Below are positions 1 through 8,280 of a stretch of 46,837 bases of DNA, piece by piece. The position numbers were made by a program, and so were the translations under genes. The DNA lies in assembly GCA_902574685.1 (NCBI GenBank), contig CACGOO010000008.1, positions 1-46,837 on the forward strand. Direction: 5' to 3'. Position 1 is the first letter of the stretch; each line of letters begins with the position of its first letter. The notes beneath the pieces are model-generated. The model was not told the DNA's origin. It ran no database searches and saw nothing but the letters and a program-made list of their open reading frames with translations. The DNA is from an uncultured Pelagibacteraceae bacterium. Lineage in GTDB: Bacteria > Pseudomonadota > Alphaproteobacteria > Pelagibacterales > Pelagibacteraceae.

Positions 1-590
1 GCTGTTACTTTAATACCATGAGCTTTTACTGCAGCTACATAAACATCAGCTAAACCTTTTCCGTAGTCATTGTTAGTATGAGTTACAGCTAATGATTTAA
101 CTTTTCTATCTTTTGTAATATCTGCAAGAACTTGTCCTCCTCTAGCATCTGATGGAGCAGTTCTAAAGAAATAACCATTATCATTAAGATCAGTTAATCC
201 TGGAGAAGTAGCTGATGGTGAAATCATAACAACACCATTTGGTACGGCAACATTAGTTGCTATTGCACCTGTAACACCAGAACAATCAGCACCCATAATA
301 GCAACAACACCACCTGAAACTAAACCTTCAGCAGCAGTTGTAGCAGCAGCAGAATCAACACAAGTTGAGTCAGCTCTTTCTACAGATATTTTTTTTCCAC
401 CAAGTAATGAGCCAGAATCTGATGCTTCTTTAAAAGCAAGTTCTGCAGAAGCAGCCATTGCAGGTGTTAGGGTTTCAATTGGACCAGTAAATCCTAAAAT
501 AATACCCATTTTAATTCCATGTCCATCTGAAAAAGCTTTTGAAGTAAAGCTTAAGATAAACACGAATATACCTATTAGTAATTTTTTCAT
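1..590 (-). CDS. Branched-chain amino acid-type ABC transporter binding protein (LivK-like), 3' part outside window
   Basis: Reads leftward from an ATG at 590 and stays open to base 1, giving about 196 residues. The N-terminus is a signal peptide (MKKLLIGIFVFILSF, cleavage probably near the Ala/Ser around residue 20). The mature start (IKMGIILGFTGPIE) and the later GADCSGVTGAIA and ISPSATSPGL stretches are typical of periplasmic family-1 (LivK/Leu-Ile-Val-binding) receptors; the two Cys of this region (STCVDS and ADCSG) also fit. It should bind amino acids or small amides in the periplasm for a LivHMGF permease, which is not in the window. An AGGGAA ribosome site lies about 5 bases before the ATG. 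Family is confident; ligand is unknown. Confidence 0.85.
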   Translation of the reverse strand, partial: MKKLLIGIFVFILSFTSKAFSDGHGIKMGIILGFTGPIETLTPAMAASAELAFKEASDSGSLLGGKKISVERADSTCVDSAAATTAAEGLVSGGVVAIMGADCSGVTGAIATNVAVPNGVVMISPSATSPGLTDLNDNGYFFRTAPSDARGGQVLADITKDRKVKSLAVTHTNNDYGKGLADVYVAAVKAHGIKVT

Positions 591-601
591 ATTTTCCCTT
601 T

Positions 602-615
602 AATTGTTAACAATT
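602..615. repeat. 14-base perfect palindrome upstream of the LivK-like gene
   Basis: AATTGTTAACAATT is a perfect palindrome ending 12 bases upstream of the ATG at 590, just before the ribosome site. It could be an operator or a weak mRNA hairpin. In DNA this A+T-rich, palindromes of this length arise by chance several times per window, so only its position makes it notable. Confidence 0.25.
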
Positions 616-702
616 TATATAATCAAAATTAAATCCTATTAAATTATTATTTCAATGAGAAAATTATCTCAATTTTCAAACAAATACTTATAATTTTAGC
701 AA

Positions 703-1650
703 TTATCTATTAGGAGTGTCTGTCGCAATCATTTGACCTCTGACTTTTTCTCTAAAGTAAATATACACACCTGCAGAAATAATAATAGCTGCCCCAAGAA
801 ACGTTCTTGGTTCAGGTATTGTTTCAAATAATATATATCCCGCAATCATCGCAAAAATTATATAAGAGTATTCAAACAAAGATACAATTGAAGGTGAAGC
901 AACACTATAAGCTGAAAAGACACAAAAGAAAGATATAGAAGCAACAACTCCCATTACAAAGACATATGGCCATGAAGCCGAAGGGTTAGTAAACCATTCT
1001 CTAACAATAAATTGTAAAGTAGGATCAGAAAAATTATTAAATTTTCCATCTCCACTAATAAGATAAATAATTAAACTTACAATAACCGCAAAAATATAAA
1101 GCAAAGTCATTTGAGTATAAATATTATCTTTATCAGAAGTATATTTTGTAATTGTCATCGAGCAAGCATAACAAAGTGCACATCCAACAGGTGCTAATTT
1201 GAAAAAATTAAATTCCTCAAGTGTTGGATTAAGCACAATTAACACTCCTATAAAACCTACAACAATTGCACTCCATCTTCTAATTCCAATTTGTTCTTTT
1301 AAGAAAAATTTAGCAAACATAGACATAAAGAAAGGACATGAGAAAAACAGAGCACTAACCATCGCTAAAGACATAAAGGTTAAAGAAATATAAAAAAAAG
1401 CAAATCCAAAAAAGAAACAAACAACCCTCACTAAAGTTAAAAAAGGATAATGTGTTTTAAGAGTAATCTTTTTTTTTGTTATTAAAAAAAAAGATATAAG
1501 AATAGTCGCTTGTATTAAAGTTCTTCCCAAATATAACTCAAATAATGCAATATCTTCAAAAATAAACTTTATTAATGAGTCTTGAATGGAAAAAAAGGCC
1601 ATTCCAGTCATAATAAAAAAAATACCCCTTGTATTATTGTTTGTTTGCAT
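703..1650 (-). CDS. EamA/DMT-family transporter (10 TM)
   Basis: A 315-residue, very hydrophobic protein with about ten membrane segments in two five-helix repeats. Hallmarks are the first-helix pattern (FFSIQDSLIKFIF), the mid-first-repeat LFFSCPFFMSMFAKFFLKEQIG and RRWSAIVVGFIGVLIVLNP, and the matching second-repeat SLFEYSYIIFAMIAGYILFETIP. EamA proteins sit in the inner membrane and usually export amino acids or other metabolites; the substrate here cannot be read. It is transcribed away from the GFA gene across a 58-base gap. It is one of three EamA genes in the window and resembles the one at 13788-14720 in overall organisation. Confidence 0.9.
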   Translation of the reverse strand: MQTNNNTRGIFFIMTGMAFFSIQDSLIKFIFEDIALFELYLGRTLIQATILISFFLITKKKITLKTHYPFLTLVRVVCFFFGFAFFYISLTFMSLAMVSALFFSCPFFMSMFAKFFLKEQIGIRRWSAIVVGFIGVLIVLNPTLEEFNFFKLAPVGCALCYACSMTITKYTSDKDNIYTQMTLLYIFAVIVSLIIYLISGDGKFNNFSDPTLQFIVREWFTNPSASWPYVFVMGVVASISFFCVFSAYSVASPSIVSLFEYSYIIFAMIAGYILFETIPEPRTFLGAAIIISAGVYIYFREKVRGQMIATDTPNR

Positions 1651-1708
1651 ATCGCACCTATATCAAAAAAACTTTAACCTTCATAATTAATAAGATACTC
1701 TTAAAGAA

Positions 1709-2185
1709 ATGAGTGATTTTGAACCAATTTATGGTGGATGTGTTTGTGGGAGTGTAAAGTATTCAATAAATAGCAAACCTCTTTTTACTCAGGTCTGCCA
1801 TTGTTTAGATTGCAAAATATTAACTGGATCATCTTATGTAATGAATACTAGTATTTTTGAAGATTCTTTAAAAATTAGTGGTGAACTTTTAAAAGCTGAA
1901 TTGATTGCAGGTAGTGGGAAAAAATGTACTCATTACTTTTGTAAAAAATGCGGGGTTTATATTTATGCCGATTATGAATTTGCAATTAGAAGATTAACAG
2001 TTAGAACAAAGACTCTTTTGAAACCGAAAGACTTTCCACCTCAAGCACATATATTTATAAAAGATAAGGATCCTTGGATAAATATTGTAAACAAAGACAT
2101 TTGCTATGATGAAATGTATGATCCTAAAATTGCTTGGCCTAAAGAAAGTTTAGATAGATATAAAGAATATCTCGAGTCTAATTAA
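1709..2185 (+). CDS. GFA-family zinc protein
   Basis: 158 residues with the full Gfa/CENP-V zinc pattern: GGCVCGSVKY near residues 9-18, CHCLDC near 31-36, and FCKKCGVYIYA near 76-86. The family is named after glutathione-dependent formaldehyde-activating enzyme, although that activity is disputed for many members; a role in handling formaldehyde or a thiol adduct is inference. It ends with an 8-base convergent overlap with the BetA-like gene. A second, only distantly similar GFA gene lies at 6979-7389, so two copies flank the carnitine genes, where downstream demethylation of glycine betaine would be expected to release C1 units. Confidence 0.85.
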   Translation: MSDFEPIYGGCVCGSVKYSINSKPLFTQVCHCLDCKILTGSSYVMNTSIFEDSLKISGELLKAELIAGSGKKCTHYFCKKCGVYIYADYEFAIRRLTVRTKTLLKPKDFPPQAHIFIKDKDPWINIVNKDICYDEMYDPKIAWPKESLDRYKEYLESN

Positions 2186-3758
2186 GGATAAAGTCAGCTG
2201 CTCTTTCACCTATCATTAAAGTTGGTGCATTTAAATTACCACTTGTAATCTCCGGCATAACAGAAGCATCTGCAACTCTTAAATTTTCCAAACCATGAAC
2301 TTTCAATTTTTCGTCAACCACCGCCATTTTGTCCACACCCATTTTTAATGTACAGGATGGATGATAAGCCGTTTCGGCTTTTGATCTAATATACTCTGTA
2401 ATTTGTTCATCATCAGCTGCACTTTCACCTGGTCCTATTTCTTTTCCAGCGTATGGTTTCATTGAATCTTGACTTAAAATTTTCCTAGCTACACGAACAC
2501 ACTTAATTGTTTCTTTTAAATCATATTCATCTTCTAAATAATTAAATTGAATTTTAGGGTAATCGTATGGATTTGAACTATTTAATTTAATATGTCCTCT
2601 ACTTTTAGGTTGATTCAAACTTGCGTGTAATTGATAACCATGTCTGTCAGGATCAACTAATCCATGATCGATTACAAATGCCGGAAAAAAATGAAATTGA
2701 ATATTTGGATAGCTTTTGTCTTCTGAAGATTTGCAGAATCCACCTGCTTCTAAAAATGAAGTAGAACATGGACCACTTTTTGAAAGAAACCATTGAATAC
2801 CAATTTTAAGCATACTTATTTTGTTAACATAAGAATAAAGTGTATCTTTAGTCTTACATTCTTGCTGAATATAGGTTTCTAAATGATCTTGTAAATTTTG
2901 ACCTACTCCCTCTAAAGAATGTACAACATTAATTCCTTTATCTTTCAAATCTTTTTCAGGTCCTACACCTGATAACATTAATAGTTGTGGTGAATTGATT
3001 GAACCTCCACTTAAAATAACTTCTTTGTTAGCATAAACCTTTGTGACTTTATTTTTGATATTTACCTCTATTCCAACTGCTTTTTTTCCTTCAAAAATAA
3101 TCCTTTCAGCAAAAGAATTGGTAAAGACTTTTAAATTTTTTCTTTTTTTTGCAGGTTCTAGATAATATTTAGAAGCGCTAGCTCTTTGACCTTTATGAAT
3201 TGTAATATCATACATTCCAAATCCCTCTTGATCTTCTCCGTTCATATCTTTATTTTTTTTATACCCTGCTTCGACTGAAGCATTAATAAAAGCATTAAAC
3301 AATGGATTTTGGTTTTTGGATTGATTTACTGGTAAAATTCCTTTCCCACCTCTGAATTCATTCTCTCCTTCGGACCACGTCTCAATTTTTTTAAAAAATG
3401 GTAAAACATTTTCATAAGACCATGATTTCAAGCCAAATGAGGCCCATCTCTCATAGTCGTTTTTATTTCCTCGAACATAAACCATCCCATTATGTGCAGA
3501 ACAACCACCTATCATTTTTCCTCTTGGGCAAAATAATCTCCTATTATTTAAATTAGGTTCTGGTTCCGAATAATATTTATAATTATATTTTGGATCATGC
3601 ATTGCATACAAAATTGCCAAAGGCATATTAACCTTCCAAATATCACTAGATCCACCTGCCTCAAACAAGGCAACATTAAATTTCCCATTTTCACTTAATC
3701 TATTTGCAAGAACACATCCTGCTGTACCAGCTCCAACAATTATGTAGTCAAAATTCAT
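2178..3758 (-). CDS. GMC oxidoreductase, choline dehydrogenase-like
   Basis: 526 residues, the usual length of BetA-type flavoproteins. The FAD dinucleotide-binding loop is at residues 8-21 (VGAGTAGCVLANRL), the second GMC signature is GGSINSPQLLMLSGVG, and the C-terminal catalytic pair is visible as His at about 466 (AYHPSCTLKMG) and Asn at about 510 (SGNLNAPT). These match the choline dehydrogenase/choline oxidase subgroup, so the substrate is probably an alcohol, plausibly choline or another quaternary-amine alcohol; GMC proteins are often over-assigned to choline. The start abuts the thioesterase stop with no gap, placing it third in a CitE-like/thioesterase/GMC operon divergent from cdhC-cdhA. 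Confidence 0.88.
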   Translation of the reverse strand: MNFDYIIVGAGTAGCVLANRLSENGKFNVALFEAGGSSDIWKVNMPLAILYAMHDPKYNYKYYSEPEPNLNNRRLFCPRGKMIGGCSAHNGMVYVRGNKNDYERWASFGLKSWSYENVLPFFKKIETWSEGENEFRGGKGILPVNQSKNQNPLFNAFINASVEAGYKKNKDMNGEDQEGFGMYDITIHKGQRASASKYYLEPAKKRKNLKVFTNSFAERIIFEGKKAVGIEVNIKNKVTKVYANKEVILSGGSINSPQLLMLSGVGPEKDLKDKGINVVHSLEGVGQNLQDHLETYIQQECKTKDTLYSYVNKISMLKIGIQWFLSKSGPCSTSFLEAGGFCKSSEDKSYPNIQFHFFPAFVIDHGLVDPDRHGYQLHASLNQPKSRGHIKLNSSNPYDYPKIQFNYLEDEYDLKETIKCVRVARKILSQDSMKPYAGKEIGPGESAADDEQITEYIRSKAETAYHPSCTLKMGVDKMAVVDEKLKVHGLENLRVADASVMPEITSGNLNAPTLMIGERAADFILN

Positions 3759-4226
3759 TTACTTTTTAAGTTTATCTGCAAGTACTAATTTATCTGATTT
3801 AAAACTATTTTTATTTTCGTTAATAAAATCATCCATAATTTTTATTTTATCTTCTTCAAATTCTGTAACTTTTCTTTTTTCAAGATCGATATAAAGAGAT
3901 ATACTTTCTGTAGTTGCAGCAAGTTTTCCTGTTTTTTTTTCGATCATCTCACATTTTAAATGTAACCTTTTCTTATCATGATCAAAGAAAGTGCAATAAA
4001 CATCAACTTCTTCATTTTCTTTAACTTCATTGTCGTAAGTTGTTCTTGTTTCAACCACCATTGTACTTCTTTTATTTATTTGTGCTTTAGCTCCGCCCAT
4101 ATCAAATTTATTAAGCATTGTTTCCCATGCCTCATCAAAAATTAAAACATAATAAGCCATGTTCATATGCTCATTATAATCTGTCCAATCCTTTATTATT
4201 TTTCTCGAAGCTAAATGAAATGTCAT
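3759..4226 (-). CDS. cdhB: Betainyl-CoA thioesterase-like hotdog protein
   Basis: 155 residues of a 4HBT-type hotdog thioesterase. The diagnostic N-terminal segment DYNEHMNMAYYVLIFDEA (residues 16-33) carries the Asp/Asn/His-Met-Asn cluster and the acidic residue on the central helix. In Pseudomonas the thioesterase CdhB hydrolyses betainyl-CoA to glycine betaine and CoA, the last carnitine-specific step. The neighbours here are divergent cdhC and cdhA, which makes that assignment likely; on sequence alone it would only be an acyl-CoA thioesterase. It lies 4 bases after the CitE-like gene and 0 bases before the GMC oxidoreductase, so the three are surely one transcript. Confidence 0.8.
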   Translation of the reverse strand: MTFHLASRKIIKDWTDYNEHMNMAYYVLIFDEAWETMLNKFDMGGAKAQINKRSTMVVETRTTYDNEVKENEEVDVYCTFFDHDKKRLHLKCEMIEKKTGKLAATTESISLYIDLEKRKVTEFEEDKIKIMDDFINENKNSFKSDKLVLADKLKK

Positions 4227-4230
4227 TTTA

Positions 4231-5091
4231 TCAGCTTTTATTTATTTTATCTGCTACTAATAATTTTCTTTGCATCTCTCTTAAAACAGGTCTTTCTATC
4301 AATTTACCATCTATTACAACTAAACCTGTGTTTGCTTTTTTAAATTGATCCATAATTTTTTTAGCTTTACTTATTTCTTCCTCTGTTGGAGTAAAAATTT
4401 TATTTAAAATACTTATTTGCTTTGGATGAATAGATCCTTTCCCAGTGAAACCTAAGTTTTTAACAAACTGTGCTTCTTTTTTCATTCCTTCCATATCTTC
4501 TAAATTTAAATAAGGAACATCAATAACATCAACTCCTTTACTTGCGCCAGCATGAACCAACCTTGATCTTGCATAAACTAAATTCTCTAATTTGTTTTCC
4601 ACTCTCAATTCTGCTGCCATATCCTCTCCACCAAAATATAAAGCAACTATTCTATCGCTAGAATGTGCAATATCATAAATACTTTCAAGAGCTTGATTAG
4701 TTTCCATTATAACATGAAGATCAGTATCTAAACCACAATCAGTAAGCATATCATCAATAAATGTAATTTCGTCAGGTGTTTTAACTTTAGGCAACATGAT
4801 AGCTTTAACCTTTAGTTTATTTGAAGCAATAGCTTCTAAGTCTAAAAGACCATTTTTAGTTCTTTGACAATTTAATCTAACAACTAATTCAACATCATTT
4901 TTTACTTCTAGTGACTTTAATGCTTCAATAGTATTTTTCCTCGCCTCGTCTTTATCTTTCATGGCAATTCCATCTTCTAATTCTATGCAAACCATATCAG
5001 CTCCTGAAGCCAAGGCTTTTGGAAACATCTCTGGTTGAAGACCTGGTGTAAATATAAAGCTACGTCTAACCCTTAGTTTATTTAAGTCCAT
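4231..5091 (-). CDS. CitE/malyl-CoA lyase-like (HpcH/HpaI family) protein
   Basis: 286 residues of the TIM-barrel CitE family: RRSFIFTPGLQPEMFPKAL at the N-terminus, CIELEDGIAMKDKDEAR with the metal/CoA region, RLNCQRTKNG, IMLPKVKTPDEI, and the C-terminal FTGKGSIHPKQI motif. Members cleave or form citryl-, malyl- or citramalyl-CoA; no citrate lyase alpha or gamma subunit is nearby, so this is a stand-alone CitE-like lyase. It is first in the operon with the betainyl-CoA thioesterase and GMC oxidoreductase, and divergent from cdhC (59 bases apart). It is not a known carnitine enzyme; a role in a CoA side reaction or in using the acetyl/acetoacetate product is inference. Confidence 0.85.
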   Translation of the reverse strand: MDLNKLRVRRSFIFTPGLQPEMFPKALASGADMVCIELEDGIAMKDKDEARKNTIEALKSLEVKNDVELVVRLNCQRTKNGLLDLEAIASNKLKVKAIMLPKVKTPDEITFIDDMLTDCGLDTDLHVIMETNQALESIYDIAHSSDRIVALYFGGEDMAAELRVENKLENLVYARSRLVHAGASKGVDVIDVPYLNLEDMEGMKKEAQFVKNLGFTGKGSIHPKQISILNKIFTPTEEEISKAKKIMDQFKKANTGLVVIDGKLIERPVLREMQRKLLVADKINKS

Positions 5092-5150
5092 TTAATTTTT
5101 ATTTCTTATAATTGTTAATGATATGATATTATATTTTACTAGAAATAAAA

Positions 5151-6038
5151 ATGAACAATAAGGTCTTCATCTCATGTGCAGTTACAGGATCTGGTGATAC
5201 AGCAAGTAAACATCCTGATTTACCTAAAACTCCAGAGCAAATTGCAAAAGCAGCAATTGAGTCTGCTAAAGCTGGTGCTGCGATTGCCCATATCCATGTC
5301 AGAGAGGAAGATGGAACTCCAAGTAGAAGACTCGAGCTTTATAAAGAAGTAGTTGACAGAGTGAGATCATCTGAAACTGATGTAATTCTTAATCTCACGA
5401 CAGGCATGGGTGGTGATTTAGATATCGGCCAAGGCAAGAACCCTTTAGACTTTGGTCCAATGACAGACATGGCAAATGTAATGGAAAGAATTGCTAATGC
5501 AGAACAATTTCTTCCAGAAATATGCACACTTGATTGTGGAACCTTAAATTTTGGAGATAGTTCAGTTATCACAGTCAACACACCTAACGATTTAAGAAAA
5601 GCTGCAAAAAAACTTCAAGAAATAAAAGTTAAACCTGAAATAGAAGCTTTTGATTTAGGAAATATGTGGTTTGGTGCTCAATTATATAAAGAGGGATTAT
5701 TAAGTGATCCACCTCTTTTTCAAATGTGTTTAGGAATTCCATGGGGAGCACCGGCAACACCATTAGCTATGCAAGCGATGAAAGATATAATGCCTAAAGA
5801 AGGTATATGGTCAGGTTTTGCAATATCTAAAAACGAAATGCCATATGTTGCTCAAACTGTAGTAATGGGAGGTAACCCAAGAGTTGGTTTAGAGGATAAT
5901 TTATATTTATCCAAAGGTAAATTGGCAACAAATCCTCAATTAGTTGAGAAAGCTATAAGGATCGTCACAGATCTTGGTGTAGAGATTATGTCACCTTCAG
6001 AAACAAGAGAAAAATTAAAGCTTGTAAAACACAAGTAA
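5151..6038 (+). CDS. cdhC: BKACE family: dehydrocarnitine cleavage enzyme
   Basis: 295 residues of the beta-keto acid cleavage enzyme family (DUF849). Zn ligands are visible as the HIH pair (His47, His49) and Glu248 in VGLEDN. The conserved stretches ICTLDCGTLNFGD, FDLGNMWF and CLGIPWGAP closely follow my memory of the Pseudomonas CdhC enzyme, which converts 3-dehydrocarnitine plus acetyl-CoA to betainyl-CoA plus acetoacetate. The stop codon overlaps the cdhA start (TAATG), so the two are translationally coupled. With the thioesterase on the opposite strand the carnitine-specific trio is complete. Substrate is inferred from context and remembered family similarity. Confidence 0.88.
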   Translation: MNNKVFISCAVTGSGDTASKHPDLPKTPEQIAKAAIESAKAGAAIAHIHVREEDGTPSRRLELYKEVVDRVRSSETDVILNLTTGMGGDLDIGQGKNPLDFGPMTDMANVMERIANAEQFLPEICTLDCGTLNFGDSSVITVNTPNDLRKAAKKLQEIKVKPEIEAFDLGNMWFGAQLYKEGLLSDPPLFQMCLGIPWGAPATPLAMQAMKDIMPKEGIWSGFAISKNEMPYVAQTVVMGGNPRVGLEDNLYLSKGKLATNPQLVEKAIRIVTDLGVEIMSPSETREKLKLVKHK

Positions 6039-6979
6039 TGTCAAAAATTAAAACTGTAGGAATAGTTGGAACTGGTGTCATAGGAACTGGATGGATAATA
6101 AGAAATTTAGCTCACAACAAAATTGTTCATGCATATGATCAAAACAAAAATCTTAAAAATTATGTTTTAAAAGAAATAAAAAGAACTTCAAAAAGTATAA
6201 AAAAACTTTTTGGAAAAAAAATTTTAATTAAAAATTTAAAATTCTTTAATTCTTTGGAAAAGGCTCTTTCAAATGTGGATTTTGTTCAAGAAAGTGTATT
6301 AGAGAATTATAAAGTTAAAACTGATTTAATCCAAAAAATTTCTAAATATGTAAAATCAAATGTAATTATTTCTTCAAGTTCGTCAGGACTTTTGCCCTCT
6401 AAAATTTTTTCTAAGAGTAAAAATCCTCAAAGAGGCATAATTGGACATCCATTTAACCCAGCTTATTTATTGCCAGCAGTTGAAATAGTTCCTGGAAAAA
6501 AAACTACAAGAAAGTTTCTTTTAGATGCAAACAAATATTACAAATCAATCTCAATGAGGCCAATCATGCTTAAAAAAGAATTACCAGGTTATTTATCGGA
6601 TAGACTTCAAGAGGCATTGTGGAGAGAGGGTCTACATATTATTAATGAAAATTATGCAACAACACAGGAATTAGATCGTGCAATAGAAGATGGACCAGGT
6701 CTTAGATACTCAATAATGGGCACCTTTTTAACCTTTCATCTTGCTGGAGGTAATGCAGGAATGAAACATATGTTAAAGCAATTTGGTCCAGCCTTAAAAT
6801 TACCTTGGACAAAATTAAAAGCTCCAAAGTTAACAAATAAATTATCTGATAAACTTATATCAGGCACAAAAAAACAAGCTAAAGGTAAATCAATTAATAT
6901 GCTTTCAAATATTAGGGACCAATATTTAGTTGATGTATTAAAAATCAGAAAAAAATATGAGAATAAAATTAGAAATTGA
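6038..6979 (+). CDS. cdhA: L-carnitine dehydrogenase
   Basis: 313 residues of the 3-hydroxyacyl-CoA dehydrogenase superfamily, with the NAD loop GIVGTGVIGTGW at residues 8-19, the SSSSSGLLPS and GHPFNPAYLLPAVEIVPG active-site region, and the carnitine dehydrogenase-type C-terminal half (PGYLSDRLQEALWREGLH, GPGLRYSIMGTFLTFHLAGG, FGPALKLPWT). Ordinary HAD enzymes act on CoA esters; this subgroup oxidises free L-carnitine to 3-dehydrocarnitine with NAD+. Some homologues carry a fused thioesterase domain; here the thioesterase is a separate gene at 3759-4226. It is coupled to cdhC upstream (1-base overlap) and to the GFA gene downstream (TGATG overlap). Confidence 0.9.
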   Translation: MSKIKTVGIVGTGVIGTGWIIRNLAHNKIVHAYDQNKNLKNYVLKEIKRTSKSIKKLFGKKILIKNLKFFNSLEKALSNVDFVQESVLENYKVKTDLIQKISKYVKSNVIISSSSSGLLPSKIFSKSKNPQRGIIGHPFNPAYLLPAVEIVPGKKTTRKFLLDANKYYKSISMRPIMLKKELPGYLSDRLQEALWREGLHIINENYATTQELDRAIEDGPGLRYSIMGTFLTFHLAGGNAGMKHMLKQFGPALKLPWTKLKAPKLTNKLSDKLISGTKKQAKGKSINMLSNIRDQYLVDVLKIRKKYENKIRN

Positions 6980-7389
6980 TGAAAGAAAAAATTTTTATAA
7001 ATAAAACTGGTGGATGTATCTGTGGAAATATAACTTTTAATGTTAAGCTTGATGAAGTCCCTTTAGTTTTCAATTGTCATTGTATTGATTGTAGAAAAAA
7101 AATAGGAGGAATAATGACAATTATACTACTTAGAGATGGAGCAATAGATATAGACAAGTCTAAATTAAAAATTTATGAACATGAAGGTGGCAGTGGTAAT
7201 AAAATTAAAAAACATTTTTGTGGGAAATGTGCTGCTCCTATTTTAACTTATGTAGAAAAGTATAAAAAATACTATTTATATGCAGGTTTACTAGACGATA
7301 TTAGTTTTTTAAATAAAGCAGAGAACATACATTATAAAGAGTCTCATTTTCCATTTATGGAAATAAGCGAAAAAAATATTAAAGTTTAA
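6979..7389 (+). CDS. GFA-family zinc protein (second copy)
   Basis: 136 residues. The Gfa zinc pattern is complete at the first two sites (GGCICGNITF, CHCIDC) and altered at the third (FCGKCAAPI, with Ala replacing the usual Gly after the last Cys). The ATG at 6979 shares one base with the cdhA stop (TGATG); a TTG at 6976 is possible but less likely. The coupling ties it to carnitine breakdown. A formaldehyde or thiol-adduct role is inference from the family name. It ends 3 bases before the convergent SDR gene. Confidence 0.82.
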   Translation: MKEKIFINKTGGCICGNITFNVKLDEVPLVFNCHCIDCRKKIGGIMTIILLRDGAIDIDKSKLKIYEHEGGSGNKIKKHFCGKCAAPILTYVEKYKKYYLYAGLLDDISFLNKAENIHYKESHFPFMEISEKNIKV

Positions 7390-7392
7390 TAA

Positions 7393-8178
7393 CTAATGCA
7401 TTCTTAAAGTATTGCCATCCACAGCAATTACTTGTCCCGATATCCTTGGCGCATCATTCGAAATTAAAAAGCTACAAATTCTTCCAATATCCTCTTCATA
7501 AACCCAGGTATTCATTGAAGTCATTGAAACAAATTCTTTTTCTATTAATTTTTTTGAAACATTTAAAAACTTTGATTTATCCCTTATCACTCTACCCATT
7601 CTATCTCCCTTAATTGTTCCAGGACAAATAGCGTTTACTCTAATTTTAAATTTTCCTAGTTCCATTGCCAGTGTTTTGGTTATGCCAACAACTGCCCACT
7701 TACTTGCACAGTAAGGAGATCTTAATGGAAATCCAAATATACCTGCGGTTGATGATAAATTTATTATAGCTCCACCTTTATTTTTTTTTAGCAATGGAAT
7801 TGAATATTTTGAAAAATAAAAATGGCTAATAACGTTTACCTTTAATGTATTTTCCCAATCCTTGCTTTTTAATTTTTCAAGTGTCCCAGTTGGTCCAGCA
7901 ATTCCAACATTATTTATTAAAGCATCAATTTTTTTTGTTTTTTTTAATATTTTGCTAAAAAAATTTTTTACCTGGTTTTCATCTGAGGCATCACACTGAA
8001 ATACAAATAATTTTTTATTATTGAGCTTGTGCTTCTTGCATTTATTCAGAAAAGTTGGATTGATATCACAAAGATATACTATTGCACCTTTATCTAAAAA
8101 TATTTTTGCCGAACTCCATCCAATACCCGAACCTCCTGCGGATATGATTATTTTTTTATTTTTTAAGGTTATGCTCAT
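7393..8178 (-). CDS. Short-chain dehydrogenase/reductase (SDR)
   Basis: 261 residues from the ATG at 8178, preferred to an upstream in-frame TTG at 8202 because the Rossmann strand then begins at the normal distance. The cofactor loop is SAGGSGIGWSSA, the NNVGIAGP motif stabilises the sheet, and the catalytic Ser/Tyr/Lys are near residues 143, 156 and 160 (NLSSTAG and YCASK). An Asp ends the second strand (YLCDIN), which favours NAD over NADP. The substrate is unknown. It sits alone between the cdhCA-GFA operon (convergent) and the butyrobetaine dioxygenase (divergent, 102 bases), so a hydroxy or keto intermediate of quaternary-amine metabolism is a reasonable guess. Confidence 0.87.
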   Translation of the reverse strand: MSITLKNKKIIISAGGSGIGWSSAKIFLDKGAIVYLCDINPTFLNKCKKHKLNNKKLFVFQCDASDENQVKNFFSKILKKTKKIDALINNVGIAGPTGTLEKLKSKDWENTLKVNVISHFYFSKYSIPLLKKNKGGAIINLSSTAGIFGFPLRSPYCASKWAVVGITKTLAMELGKFKIRVNAICPGTIKGDRMGRVIRDKSKFLNVSKKLIEKEFVSMTSMNTWVYEEDIGRICSFLISNDAPRISGQVIAVDGNTLRMH

Positions 8179-8280
8179 TTTTAATTTTAAAAGATAATTC
8201 AAACTAACAAATCTTCCAACTATTAATATGTCAACTAATAATTGAATTGAGCATTAAATTATTTTATATTGATATTGATT

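Noticed and set aside
602..615. Palindromes as proof of specific operators
   Set aside because: With this base composition, perfect palindromes of 12-16 bases are expected by chance in a window this size; they are listed only where position adds weight.
8269..8280. Upstream TTG start for the butyrobetaine dioxygenase
   Set aside because: The ATG at 8281 gives a normal N-terminus; the four extra residues are hydrophobic filler with no ribosome site.
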